A stretch of 10,513 bases of DNA, taken from Gammaproteobacteria bacterium. GTDB taxonomy: Bacteria > Pseudomonadota > Gammaproteobacteria > Pseudomonadales > Halieaceae. The notes under the pieces were generated by a model. The model saw nothing but the letters and a program-made list of their open reading frames with translations, ran no database searches and was not told the DNA's origin. A program made the position numbers and the translations under genes. Of the stretch, positions 1 to 7,008 are shown piece by piece. Position 1 is the first letter of the stretch, and every line of letters starts with the position of its first letter. Location of the stretch: NCBI GenBank assembly GCA_029859085.1, contig JAOUDU010000048.1, forward strand, positions 1 through 10,513, given 5' to 3'.

Positions 1-717
1 CTGGAACAGTACCGGGTCGCCGCCGCCCGCGGCGGAGAAGAAGCTGGTGCCGAAATGCACGTCCATCAGCATCATCGTTACGCAGCCCGCCAGTACCGGC
101 ATGACCGCCACCAGCAGGAAGGCGGTGATCAGCCAGGTCCATACGAACAGTGGCATCTTCATGTAAGTCATGCCCGGGGCGCGCATATTCATCACCGTGG
201 CGATGATGTTGATGGAGCCCATGATGGAGGAGAGGCCCAGCACGTGAATACAGAAGATGAAGTAGGTTACCGACGGCCCCGCGTAGGTGGTGGACAGGGG
301 CGCGTAGAATGTCCAGCCGGCCGCGGGGGCACCGCCCTCCATGAAGAGGGTCGACGCCAGCAGCAGGAAAGTCGGGGGCAGGATCCAGAAACTCCAGTTG
401 TTCATCCGCGGCAGCGCCATGTCCGGCGCGCCGATCATCATCGGGATCAGCCAGTTGGCCAGGCCCACAAAGGAGGGCATGATCGCCCCGAATACCATGA
501 CCAGGCCATGGAGGGTGGTCATCTGGTTGAAAAAGGCTGGCTCGACCAGCTGCAGGCCGGGCTGGAACAGCTCGGCGCGGATGATCATGGCGAACGAACC
601 GCCGAGGATAAACATCGCAAAGGAGAACCACAGGTACATGGTTCCGATATCTTTGTGGTTGGTGGTGAAAAGCCACCGGGTTAGGCCCTTGGCAGGACCG
701 TGATGATGATCGCCCAT
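1..717 (-). CDS. ctaD: Cytochrome c oxidase subunit I, N-terminal part (cut by window edge)
   Basis: Catalytic core subunit of an aa3-type haem-copper oxidase in the inner membrane; it reduces O2 to water and pumps protons. The first 239 residues are present and the reading frame is still open at base 1, so the C-terminal half with the CuB and haem a3 histidines lies outside. Visible family features are the start MGDHHHGPAKGLTRWLFTTN, the NHKDIGTMYL motif (20-29), the low-spin haem a ligand His70 in TTLHG, and hydrophobic helices around residues 27-45, 68-90, 110-125 and 150-170. The ATG at 717-715 is preceded by a strong GGAGGAG Shine-Dalgarno (724-730) six bases upstream. It starts 15 bases after the coxB stop, so the two genes are almost certainly cotranscribed. 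Function is certain; only completeness is unknown. Confidence 0.97.
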   Translation of the reverse strand, partial: MGDHHHGPAKGLTRWLFTTNHKDIGTMYLWFSFAMFILGGSFAMIIRAELFQPGLQLVEPAFFNQMTTLHGLVMVFGAIMPSFVGLANWLIPMMIGAPDMALPRMNNWSFWILPPTFLLLASTLFMEGGAPAAGWTFYAPLSTTYAGPSVTYFIFCIHVLGLSSIMGSINIIATVMNMRAPGMTYMKMPLFVWTWLITAFLLVAVMPVLAGCVTMMLMDVHFGTSFFSAAGGGDPVLFQ

Positions 718-732
718 CGTTAACTCCTCCAA

Positions 733-1908
733 TTAGCCTTTTTTGTGGTTGTAGACATCAATGGGCTGAACCATGTCACCCATATTGTTGCCAAATGCGT
801 TGCGCTGGTAGGTGATGACCGCCGCCAGGTCGACGTCGTTCAACTGGTTGCCGAAAGCCTGCATCGCAGTGCCCGGCACGCCGTTGATACCGATATCGAG
901 GTGCACGCCGACGTCGCCGGTAGCGATAGCGCTGCCTGCTATGGGCTTGCCCAGGCCACCCTCGCCGTTGGCGCCGTGGCAGGCCAGGCAGTTGCGGGCG
1001 TAGACAGCCGCGCCACGCTCCATCAGCTGGTCCAGGGTGAAGGTCTGTGCCATCAACTCCTTGACCGCCGCGGCCTCAGCCTGTTTGCCCGTCAGCCAGG
1101 TGGCATAATCTTCCTTGCTCACGACATTGACCACGATAGGCATGAAACCGTGGTCCTTGCCGCATAGTTCGGCGCACTGGCCGCGGTAGACTCCCACGGT
1201 GTTGACCTTGGCCCAGGCCTCGTTGATAAAACCGGGAATCGCATCGCGCTTGACCGCCAGGTCGGGCACCCACCAGGAGTGGATCACGTCGTTGCCGGTG
1301 ATCAGGAAGCGCACCTTGGTGTCGACCGGGATGACCAGGGGCTCGTCCACTTCCAGCAGATAGAACTCGCCCTTTGGCTGGGAGTTGCGTATCTCGCTCT
1401 GGGGAGTGCGCAAGTTGCTGAAAAAAGTGACATTTTCGCCATTTTCTTCAATGTACTCATACTTCCATTTCCACTGGAAGCCGGTGATCAGCACATCCAT
1501 TTCCGCATCGTCGTTATCATATATCTGCAGCAGCGTGGATGTGGCGGGCACCGCCATGCCTATCAGGATGAAGAAGGGAATGACCGTCCAGGCAATCTCC
1601 ACCTTGGTGCTCTCGTGAAAATGTGCCGGCACTGCACCTTTCGACTTGCGATGATAGATGATGGAGTAGAACATCACCCCGAAAACGCCGATACCGATAA
1701 CCGTACAGATGCCGAGAATTACCATGTGCAGGTCGTATATGCTCCTGCCCACCGCAGTGGCGCCAGGAGCCATATTGACCTGGGCCGCCTCGGGACCGTA
1801 AGCCATTACGACGGCGCTTGTCAGCATTAGCACAGGACCCAGGGCGAGCTTTAACAGCCGCTTCGCTTCTAAACACATTTCCCGTGTCTCCATGTTGTAT
1901 AACATCAT
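733..1908 (-). CDS. coxB: Cytochrome c oxidase subunit II with fused C-terminal cytochrome c domain
   Basis: Subunit II takes electrons from cytochrome c through the CuA centre and passes them to subunit I. The 391 residues (numbered from the first Met) show a signal-like hydrophobic segment (about 18-36), two membrane helices (about 61-84 and 105-128), the aromatic electron-entry motif FQWKWKYEY (144-152) and a periplasmic cupredoxin domain. All CuA ligands are present: His210, Cys245, Glu247, Cys249, His253, Met256. After a linker comes a class I cytochrome c domain with haem motif CLACH (307-311) and likely axial Met349. This makes it a caa3-like subunit II, as in many gammaproteobacteria. 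The start is uncertain by one codon: AGGGGG (1911-1916) is only 2 bases from the first ATG but 5 from the second (1905). The gene leads the operon, with ctaD next. Confidence 0.97.
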   Translation of the reverse strand: MMLYNMETREMCLEAKRLLKLALGPVLMLTSAVVMAYGPEAAQVNMAPGATAVGRSIYDLHMVILGICTVIGIGVFGVMFYSIIYHRKSKGAVPAHFHESTKVEIAWTVIPFFILIGMAVPATSTLLQIYDNDDAEMDVLITGFQWKWKYEYIEENGENVTFFSNLRTPQSEIRNSQPKGEFYLLEVDEPLVIPVDTKVRFLITGNDVIHSWWVPDLAVKRDAIPGFINEAWAKVNTVGVYRGQCAELCGKDHGFMPIVVNVVSKEDYATWLTGKQAEAAAVKELMAQTFTLDQLMERGAAVYARNCLACHGANGEGGLGKPIAGSAIATGDVGVHLDIGINGVPGTAMQAFGNQLNDVDLAAVITYQRNAFGNNMGDMVQPIDVYNHKKG

Positions 1909-1910
1909 TT

Positions 1911-1916
1911 CCCCCT
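1911..1916 (-). promoter_or_regulatory. Shine-Dalgarno of coxB
   Basis: AGGGGG on the minus strand lies 2 bases before the first of two tandem ATG codons and 5 bases before the second. The spacing favours the second ATG (1905-1903). In-frame Met6 has no ribosome binding site, and Met11 only a weak CGGGAA. Confidence 0.6.
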
Positions 1917-2058
1917 AGACTGACCTTTCTCTGGCTCTGCACATCACCGCCTCGCGGCGATGGCTTTGTCAGACGAACCGCGGGACACCGCCAGCTTGCA
2001 GGGGCGACCGGGACGTCAACATTGCTGGAACTTGTCAGCGGATACGCATTTTCCCGAC

Positions 2059-2077
2059 GTGCGACAATTGGTCGCAC
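2059..2077. repeat. Perfect inverted repeat in the coxB leader (possible operator or hairpin)
   Basis: GTGCGAC and GTCGCAC (7-bp arms) flank a 5-base spacer AATTG. The dyad sits about 10 to 28 bases downstream of the predicted coxB transcription start. That fits a dimeric regulator site overlapping the start of transcription, or a short hairpin in the leader RNA. No T-run follows, so it is not an intrinsic terminator. I cannot assign it to a known regulator. Confidence 0.55.
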
Positions 2078-2093
2078 CGGCAAAAACGCGGGG

Positions 2094-2122
2094 ATTATAG
2101 CGAATCTCCATGGCAAAGCCTA
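2094..2122 (-). promoter_or_regulatory. Candidate coxB-ctaD promoter
   Basis: On the minus strand there is a perfect TATAAT (-10) at 2099-2094, with a poor -35 (TAGGCT, 2122-2117, 3 of 6 matches) at 17-base spacing. Transcription would start near 2087, giving a leader of about 180 nt before coxB. The weak -35 suggests either an activator or a false hit. The call rests on the -10 box and the position upstream of the operon. Confidence 0.45.
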
Positions 2123-2390
2123 TACAGTTGCGAGCTTTGCCCGGGCGCACCTGCCGTCGGTGCACAGGGCACCCATCAAACCCCAGATATAGCGGGTCAG
2201 CAGGTTTGTGGGCACATCATAGGCTGATGCAAGCACAAATTCAGGGCATTTGCCGCCTTTTCCCGGCCCCGGATCCAGTCCCGGGAGGCCCGGGCGAAGA
2301 GGGAATACGCAACACCCGGTAGCAGTTTGGCGAGGATGTACTAGCCTGAACTATACCCTTCAGCGAGCCCAAAGCGGCATCGGGTGGCCC

Positions 2391-3032
2391 ATGGTCGCAG
2401 CTTTAATCCGTGACAAGATCAGTGCCGCAGTAAAGGCGGAGGCCAGGACCGGCCAGCTGGGTCGACGCCTGCAACAGCAACTGCCCCAGCTTCGCAGCAA
2501 GCTGGTGCTGCCGGAGAAAGAGCCTGTCGCCGGACTGCTGCAGTTCATCACCGATTACATCGAAAGTGTACCCGGCTGCATCCTGCTGGTCACAGCGGTG
2601 AGCAAGCATATGGGTTTCTACGATTACGCCGCCCCTTTCCTGGAGATGGCGGAAGACTATTTCCTGCACCCGCCCCAGGACCTGCCCGTCGATGACGGGC
2701 TCGAGTGCCTGCTGGACGAGGCATTCCTGGCGCATCGCCTGTTGGAGGAAGTGAATGATCACCATATTCGGCACCTGCAGCGTCCACTCCTGCCGGTGGA
2801 TATGACGGAGGCGAATGTTATCGTCCATCACCTTCTGGGTGATGACCTCGCCAACGAACTGGACCGCAAGGTGCACGACACCGCGACGCTTCTGCTCGAG
2901 CGGGAATATGTGTGGGCGCGGGTGCGTGCGCATCCGGAGGCAATCGCGCCGGTCGGCCTGCTGCTCAAACAGGACCTGCTGAGCTGGTCATCTCGAAGGA
3001 TTCGGCTGCGCCTTGCGAGCGAGGCGGGCTGA
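2391..3032 (+). CDS. Uncharacterised 213-residue, probably all-helical cytoplasmic protein
   Basis: I do not recognise the family. Codon choice is strongly GC-ending and regular through the frame, so it is very likely a real gene despite a long antisense open frame. The frame is open from 2250, but the ATG at 2391 is the best start (start of MVAALIRDKISAAVKAEA), with only a weak GGGTGG upstream; residues before it look like non-coding sequence. There is no signal peptide or clear membrane helix. The central part (about 45-175) is rich in acidic and histidine residues: LEMAEDYFLHPP (84-95), CLLDEAFLAHRLLEEVNDHH (106-125), VIVHHLLGDDLANELDRKV (143-161). Metal binding is possible from these residues but is only inference. 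The stop is one base from the stop of the convergent yheV-like gene. It diverges from the coxB operon. Confidence 0.85.
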   Translation: MVAALIRDKISAAVKAEARTGQLGRRLQQQLPQLRSKLVLPEKEPVAGLLQFITDYIESVPGCILLVTAVSKHMGFYDYAAPFLEMAEDYFLHPPQDLPVDDGLECLLDEAFLAHRLLEEVNDHHIRHLQRPLLPVDMTEANVIVHHLLGDDLANELDRKVHDTATLLLEREYVWARVRAHPEAIAPVGLLLKQDLLSWSSRRIRLRLASEAG

Positions 3033-3033
3033 T

Positions 3034-3336
3034 TTATTTTTTGGCCGGGTCAATCAGCTTTACGGGTTCGGCGACGGTCTCCACACGGCGTGCAGCGGCC
3101 CTGCTGACCCGGGTGGGCAGCTCGCGGCCCGGGTCACCGGCTGCGTTGGCGGGCGGGCGGGCGGTCCCCTGGCCACCCTCCCCGGGAGGCTTGTCTGCCG
3201 GCCGCGCCTCGGTAAAACCGCAGGCGACACACTCCCTCCGGTCGGTGTCGAGGTCGACCACGATCCGGTCCATCAGGGCGCAGCGGGGGCAGACGGCTCC
3301 GGCGATGAAACGACGACGGCTGGTGCTTGTTGGCAA
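3034..3336 (-). CDS. yheV: YheV-family putative zinc-ribbon protein
   Basis: Small conserved gammaproteobacterial protein of unknown role. The N-terminal half carries the family signature RRRFIAGAVCPRC (7-19), then ECVACGFTEA (35-44), giving four zinc ligands: Cys16, Cys19, Cys36 and Cys39. The open frame extends far upstream, but no ATG lies near the conserved start. A TTG at 3336 has GGAG nine bases upstream and gives a 100-residue protein whose N-terminus matches the family, so I choose it. The product is longer than the E. coli protein (about 66 aa as I recall) because of a basic, proline-rich tail (about 46-100) without recognised domains; the tail resembles longer Pseudomonas-type versions. 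The gene ends one base from the unknown 213-aa gene and diverges from the carbonic-anhydrase-like gene. Family assignment is strong; function is unknown. Confidence 0.9.
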   Translation of the reverse strand: MPTSTSRRRFIAGAVCPRCALMDRIVVDLDTDRRECVACGFTEARPADKPPGEGGQGTARPPANAAGDPGRELPTRVSRAAARRVETVAEPVKLIDPAKK

Positions 3337-3344
3337 GATTTTTT

Positions 3345-3349
3345 TCTCC
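3345..3349 (-). promoter_or_regulatory. Shine-Dalgarno that decides the TTG start of yheV
   Basis: GGAG(A) on the minus strand is followed by an A-rich spacer of nine bases and TTG at 3336-3334. No ATG or GTG is available close to the conserved family start, which supports TTG initiation. Confidence 0.65.
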
Positions 3350-3366
3350 GTCAAACTGGGGTGGAC

Positions 3367-3395
3367 TGGCCATGCTGTGACTGGCTGGGTATTGT
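3367..3395 (+). promoter_or_regulatory. Weak candidate promoter for the carbonic-anhydrase-like gene
   Basis: TGGCCA (3367-3372) and TATTGT (3390-3395) are 17 bases apart, each matching 4 of 6 consensus bases, in the 91-base divergent gap before the plus-strand gene at 3428. The prediction is weak and may be chance. Confidence 0.3.
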
Positions 3396-3427
3396 AACAG
3401 GCCCGGCGATACAGGAACCCACCCTCG

Positions 3428-3988
3428 ATGAAACACCACAGTTCAGCCAATATACGCAGGTTTGGCAGCCACGCTCCCGTGATCGGCGCGCGGGTATTGA
3501 TCGACCCCAGCGCCGTGGTCATCGGGGATGTCGAGCTCGGCGATGACGCCTCGGTCTGGCCCCAGGTGGCGATTCGCGGAGACATGCACCGCATCAGGGT
3601 GGGAGCGCGCACCAGCGTGCAGGACGGCTGTGTGCTCCACATTACCCACGCGGGACCCTTCAACACCGATGGCTGGCCCCTCCAGATCGGCAGCGATGTC
3701 ACTATCGGCCACAACGCCACGCTGCACGGCTGCAGCGTTGGCGATCGGGTGCTGGTCGGCATGGGCGCCACGATAATGGATGGGGCGGTAGTGGAGGACG
3801 ATGTGGTTATCGCCGCCGGGGCCCTGGTAACGCCCGGGAAACGCCTGCGCAGCGGCTACCTGTACGCGGGCAGCCCCGCGAGGGAAGTGCGGACATTAAG
3901 CGAAAAGGAAATGGCCTATTTTTGTTACAGCGCCAGCAACTACGTCAAATTGAAGGACCGCCACATCAAGGAGCTGGAAGCCGGGTAG
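3428..3988 (+). CDS. yrdA: Gamma-class carbonic anhydrase-like protein, YrdA family
   Basis: This 186-residue left-handed beta-helix protein matches E. coli YrdA in length. Hexapeptide repeats run from about 20 to 140 (for example VIGDVELGDDASVWPQVAIR). The three metal-site histidines expected of gamma carbonic anhydrases are present: His71 in VLHITH, then His95 and His100 in IGHNATLHGC with the usual five-residue spacing. A short helical C-terminus follows (ASNYVKLKDRHIKELEAG). Many YrdA relatives bind metal, but carbonic anhydrase activity is often weak or undetected, so the enzymatic role is not certain. The ribosome binding site is weak (AGGAA about 12 bases before the ATG), yet no better start exists. 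It converges on aroE with an 8-base gap, as yrdA lies opposite the aroE cluster in E. coli. Confidence 0.92.
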   Translation: MKHHSSANIRRFGSHAPVIGARVLIDPSAVVIGDVELGDDASVWPQVAIRGDMHRIRVGARTSVQDGCVLHITHAGPFNTDGWPLQIGSDVTIGHNATLHGCSVGDRVLVGMGATIMDGAVVEDDVVIAAGALVTPGKRLRSGYLYAGSPAREVRTLSEKEMAYFCYSASNYVKLKDRHIKELEAG

Positions 3989-3996
3989 TTCGGGCG

Positions 3997-4833
3997 TCAA
4001 GCCGCCGCCATGGATTCGCGGATCTGCCTGATCACAGGCCCGGTCTCGGGCCGCACCCGTCGCCAGATATAAAAAGACTGGGCGGCCTGCTCAACCAGCA
4101 TGCCCAGACCGTCAGCCACCGCCCACGCCGCGTGATGGGCCGCCCAGCGCATGAATACCGTGGGCTGCGCACCGTAGACCATATCGTAGCAACAGCTGCG
4201 TTCCGTCAGCACAGTCCCCGGTAAATCCGGCATTTCACCGCTCAGCCCGGCGCTGGTCGCATTGATGACCAGGTCGAACGAGCGATCCCCGACCAGGGCG
4301 TAGCCGCCGCCTTCAACCGGCCCGATATCCGCAAATTCCGCCGCCAGCTGGCGCGCCCTGGCGGGGGTTCGATTGACGATAAGCAGTTCTTTCGGCTTTT
4401 CCCGCAACAGTGGCTCAAGCACTCCCCGGGCCGCGCCGCCGGCCCCGAGAACCAGAACGCGCAGGCCCTGTACCGCCCAGCCCAGGTTGGCAATCATGTC
4501 GCGCACCAGGCCGATGCCATCGGTATTGTCGCCCTCGATGCCGCCGTCAGCACAGCGCGTCAGGGTGTTCACCGCACCGGCCCGCCGGGCGCGGTCAGTG
4601 AGCCTGTCGGCAAACTCGAAAGCTTCCTGCTTGAACGGCACGGTTACGTTGAGGCCGGCACCGGCCTCATCAAAAAATTTGCGCGCGGCGCGGACAAACC
4701 CATCCAGCTCCACCAGCACCGCCCGGTACTGCAACTGCTGGCCGCATTGCGCCGCAAACGCCGCATGTATCGCCGGCGACTTGCTCTGCTTGATGGGGTT
4801 GCCAAAAACCGCGTATCTATCGATACCACTCAT
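3997..4833 (-). CDS. aroE: Shikimate dehydrogenase (NADP+)
   Basis: Reduces 3-dehydroshikimate to shikimate with NADPH in the chorismate pathway; cytoplasmic. The 278-residue protein is of normal length. The substrate domain shows GNPIKQSKSPAIH (11-23), NVTVPFKQ (62-69) with catalytic Lys68, and GDNTDGIG (101-108) with catalytic Asp105. The Rossmann domain shows the GAGGAARGV loop (130-138) and NRT (154-156), the usual NADP-phosphate discriminating motif. The C-terminus has GLGMLVEQAAQSFYIW (242-257). The start ATG is preceded by GGGAAG about nine bases upstream. It follows hemF by 20 bases and is probably cotranscribed with it. No anomaly was seen. Confidence 0.97.
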   Translation of the reverse strand: MSGIDRYAVFGNPIKQSKSPAIHAAFAAQCGQQLQYRAVLVELDGFVRAARKFFDEAGAGLNVTVPFKQEAFEFADRLTDRARRAGAVNTLTRCADGGIEGDNTDGIGLVRDMIANLGWAVQGLRVLVLGAGGAARGVLEPLLREKPKELLIVNRTPARARQLAAEFADIGPVEGGGYALVGDRSFDLVINATSAGLSGEMPDLPGTVLTERSCCYDMVYGAQPTVFMRWAAHHAAWAVADGLGMLVEQAAQSFYIWRRVRPETGPVIRQIRESMAAA

Positions 4834-4853
4834 TTACTGCTGCTTCCCGATAA

Positions 4854-5783
<930 letters not shown>

Positions 5784-5796
5784 TCATGGGCGAGGC

Positions 5797-5825
5797 ATTA
5801 TACGCACCCCCGCCAGGGAACAATA
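5797..5825 (-). promoter_or_regulatory. Candidate hemF-aroE promoter
   Basis: On the minus strand a perfect TATAAT lies at 5802-5797, between tsaC and hemF. The -35 is poor: TATTGT at 17-base spacing (5825-5820), or TTGTTC at 15 (5823-5818). The start point would be near 5790, a leader of about 28 nt. The position in a 74-base gap inside a gene row supports a separate hemF-aroE unit. Confidence 0.5.
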
Positions 5826-5836
5826 CCCGAATGCGA

Positions 5837-6403
5837 TCAGGGGCGAATGACCCGGCCACTCGCCAGGTCCCGGATCACGGTTGGCCGATCCGAACTCCCG
5901 ACGGTCCCGGGAAGGATGTAATCCAGCTGCTCACCGAAATAGCGCTTTACCTGGAAGTGCTGGCGCGGCGGGCTGCGGCCGGCAGGATTGGCCGACGTCG
6001 AAACGAGGGGGCCACCCCAGGCGGCGCAGAGCGCCTTCACCGACGGATGGTCGCTGACGCGCAGCGCGACCTTGTCATGCTCACCGTGGATCCACAGGGG
6101 GACACGCCCCGCGTGCGGCACCAGCCAGGTATTGGGGCCGGGCCAGCTCGCCGCCAGGGTCCGGCGCTGCAGGGGGTCCAGGTCGGCAAGCAGGAAATCG
6201 AATTGCCTCTCGGCGGCGGCCACCAGGATCAACCCCTTGGCGGGCGCCCGGCCCTTGAGGGCCAGCAGGCGCCGCACGGCGAGTCGGTTCCAGGGGTCGC
6301 AGCTCAGCCCCCACACCGCCTCGGTGGGGCAGGCTATAACACCGCCGGCGGCCAGCGCTTGCAGCGCCAGGTGCAGGCGCAGTGGCGCCGGTGGCCTGGC
6401 CAT
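5837..6403 (-). CDS. tsaC: Threonylcarbamoyl-AMP synthase (tRNA t6A37 synthesis)
   Basis: Makes threonylcarbamoyl-AMP from threonine, bicarbonate and ATP; the TsaBDE proteins (not in the window) then transfer the group to A37 of ANN-decoding tRNAs. YrdC/Sua5 fold, short TsaC type without the Sua5 C-terminal domain. The 188 residues match the E. coli length (190). Motifs: [13 protein letters not shown] (25-37), [13 protein letters not shown] (49-61) with the nucleotide-binding Lys/Arg, [11 protein letters not shown] (86-96), ALRVSDHP (113-120) and [11 protein letters not shown] (135-145). The frame opens further upstream, but ATG 6403 fits the family start and has a G-run (GGGGGG) about five bases upstream inside purE. 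It begins one base after the purE stop (TGA-T-ATG), implying translational coupling. Confidence 0.95.
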   Translation of the reverse strand: MARPPAPLRLHLALQALAAGGVIACPTEAVWGLSCDPWNRLAVRRLLALKGRAPAKGLILVAAAERQFDFLLADLDPLQRRTLAASWPGPNTWLVPHAGRVPLWIHGEHDKVALRVSDHPSVKALCAAWGGPLVSTSANPAGRSPPRQHFQVKRYFGEQLDYILPGTVGSSDRPTVIRDLASGRVIRP

Positions 6404-6404
6404 A

Positions 6405-6908
6405 TCAGCCCCCCAGGCTTTCCTGCAACGCGGCGTCCTTGGCCCGAATGGCCTCCGCGTTGGCGGCGCGCTCATCCCGCAGCTTCTGCGCCAGAGCAGG
6501 GTTGCCGACCGCGATGATCTGGGTGGCGAGGTAGGCCGCGTTCTTGGCGCCGGCCTTGCCTATGGCCACGGAGGCCACCGGGATGCCCGCGGGCATCTGT
6601 ACGGTCGACAACAGCGCATCGAGGCCATCCAGCGAGCTTTCCATGGGCACCCCGATCACCGGCTTGACCGTGGTGGCTGCAACCGCGCCGGCCAGGTGTG
6701 CCGCCATGCCCGCCGCGGCGATAAACACGGCACAGCCGCGCTGGTCGGCGTCCTGGATGAAGGCCTTGGTGACTTCCGGCGTGCGGTGCGCGGAGGTAAT
6801 ACGCGCTTCAAACCGGATGCCGAAAGAGCGCAGGACATCAAAACAGGCCTGCATGATCGGCAGATCGGAATCCGATCCCATTACGATAGCCACAAACGGC
6901 TCGCTCAT
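6405..6908 (-). CDS. purE: N5-carboxyaminoimidazole ribonucleotide mutase (class I PurE)
   Basis: Converts N5-CAIR to CAIR in de novo purine synthesis; normally works with PurK. The 167 residues contain GSDSDLP (11-17), ITSAHRTPE (37-45) with the catalytic His41, [11 protein letters not shown] (64-74) and the conserved block from GVPMESS to [12 protein letters not shown] (86-106), all typical of the bacterial class I enzyme. Of two in-frame ATGs, 6908 is chosen over 6914 because AGGAG (6920-6916) is seven bases from the former and too close to the latter. No purK is next to it: tsaC follows immediately and dprA precedes by 100 bases. No convincing promoter was seen in that 100-base gap. Confidence 0.97.
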   Translation of the reverse strand: MSEPFVAIVMGSDSDLPIMQACFDVLRSFGIRFEARITSAHRTPEVTKAFIQDADQRGCAVFIAAAGMAAHLAGAVAATTVKPVIGVPMESSLDGLDALLSTVQMPAGIPVASVAIGKAGAKNAAYLATQIIAVGNPALAQKLRDERAANAEAIRAKDAALQESLGG

Positions 6909-6915
6909 TGTCATT

Positions 6916-6920
6916 CTCCT
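6916..6920 (-). promoter_or_regulatory. Shine-Dalgarno of purE
   Basis: AGGAG on the minus strand lies seven bases before ATG 6908-6906 and one base before the alternative ATG 6914-6912, so it selects the downstream start. Confidence 0.7.
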
Positions 6921-7008
6921 GGCGTGGCTGCAGGTGCATTCAAATATGCCCTGCCAAAGAGCGCGAAAGTTAACCAACTGCGGAGATCTTAGCAAGCCCG
7001 GCCCGCCT

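Larger units (their letters stand above)
1909..2390. other. Gene-free divergent intergenic region between coxB and the 213-aa gene
   Basis: This 482-base stretch has no convincing reading frame on either strand; the open frames crossing it lack family similarity and ribosome binding sites. It contains the candidate coxB promoter and the 19-bp inverted repeat listed separately. Weaker dyads are GGTGC/GCACC (2159-2173), CATCA/TGATG (about 2216-2230) and a CCCGGG-AGG-CCCGGG stem (2280-2294) without a T-run, so that last one is not a terminator. No convincing promoter for the plus-strand gene was found. Confidence 0.7.

Noticed and set aside
55..703. Two long plus-strand open frames opposite ctaD
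   Set aside because: They are antisense shadows of the GC-rich subunit I gene, are dominated by His/Arg/Gly with no family resemblance, and the minus-strand frame has conserved oxidase motifs.
2280..2294. CCCGGG-AGG-CCCGGG stem in the coxB upstream region
   Set aside because: It has no T-run on either strand and consists of two self-palindromic GC sextamers that are frequent in this composition, so I did not call it a terminator or operator.
2336..2344. GAGG followed by ATG TAC TAG, a possible two-codon leader
   Set aside because: GAGG directly abuts the ATG, too close for ribosome binding, and a two-codon frame cannot be supported.
2327..2357. TTGGCG and TATACC as a promoter for the unknown protein gene
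   Set aside because: The spacing is 18-19 bases and the -10 is poor; the match is no better than expected by chance.
2403..2933. A 176-codon minus-strand frame opposite the unknown protein gene
   Set aside because: The plus frame has regular GC-ending third positions and a tidy convergent stop with yheV. The antisense frame has no ribosome site and looks like a shadow, although without homologues I cannot exclude it fully.
6909..7008. Possible purE promoter in the dprA-purE gap (CATATT and TTGGTT)
   Set aside because: The boxes are about 23 bases apart and match poorly; other pairings have even weaker -35 elements.
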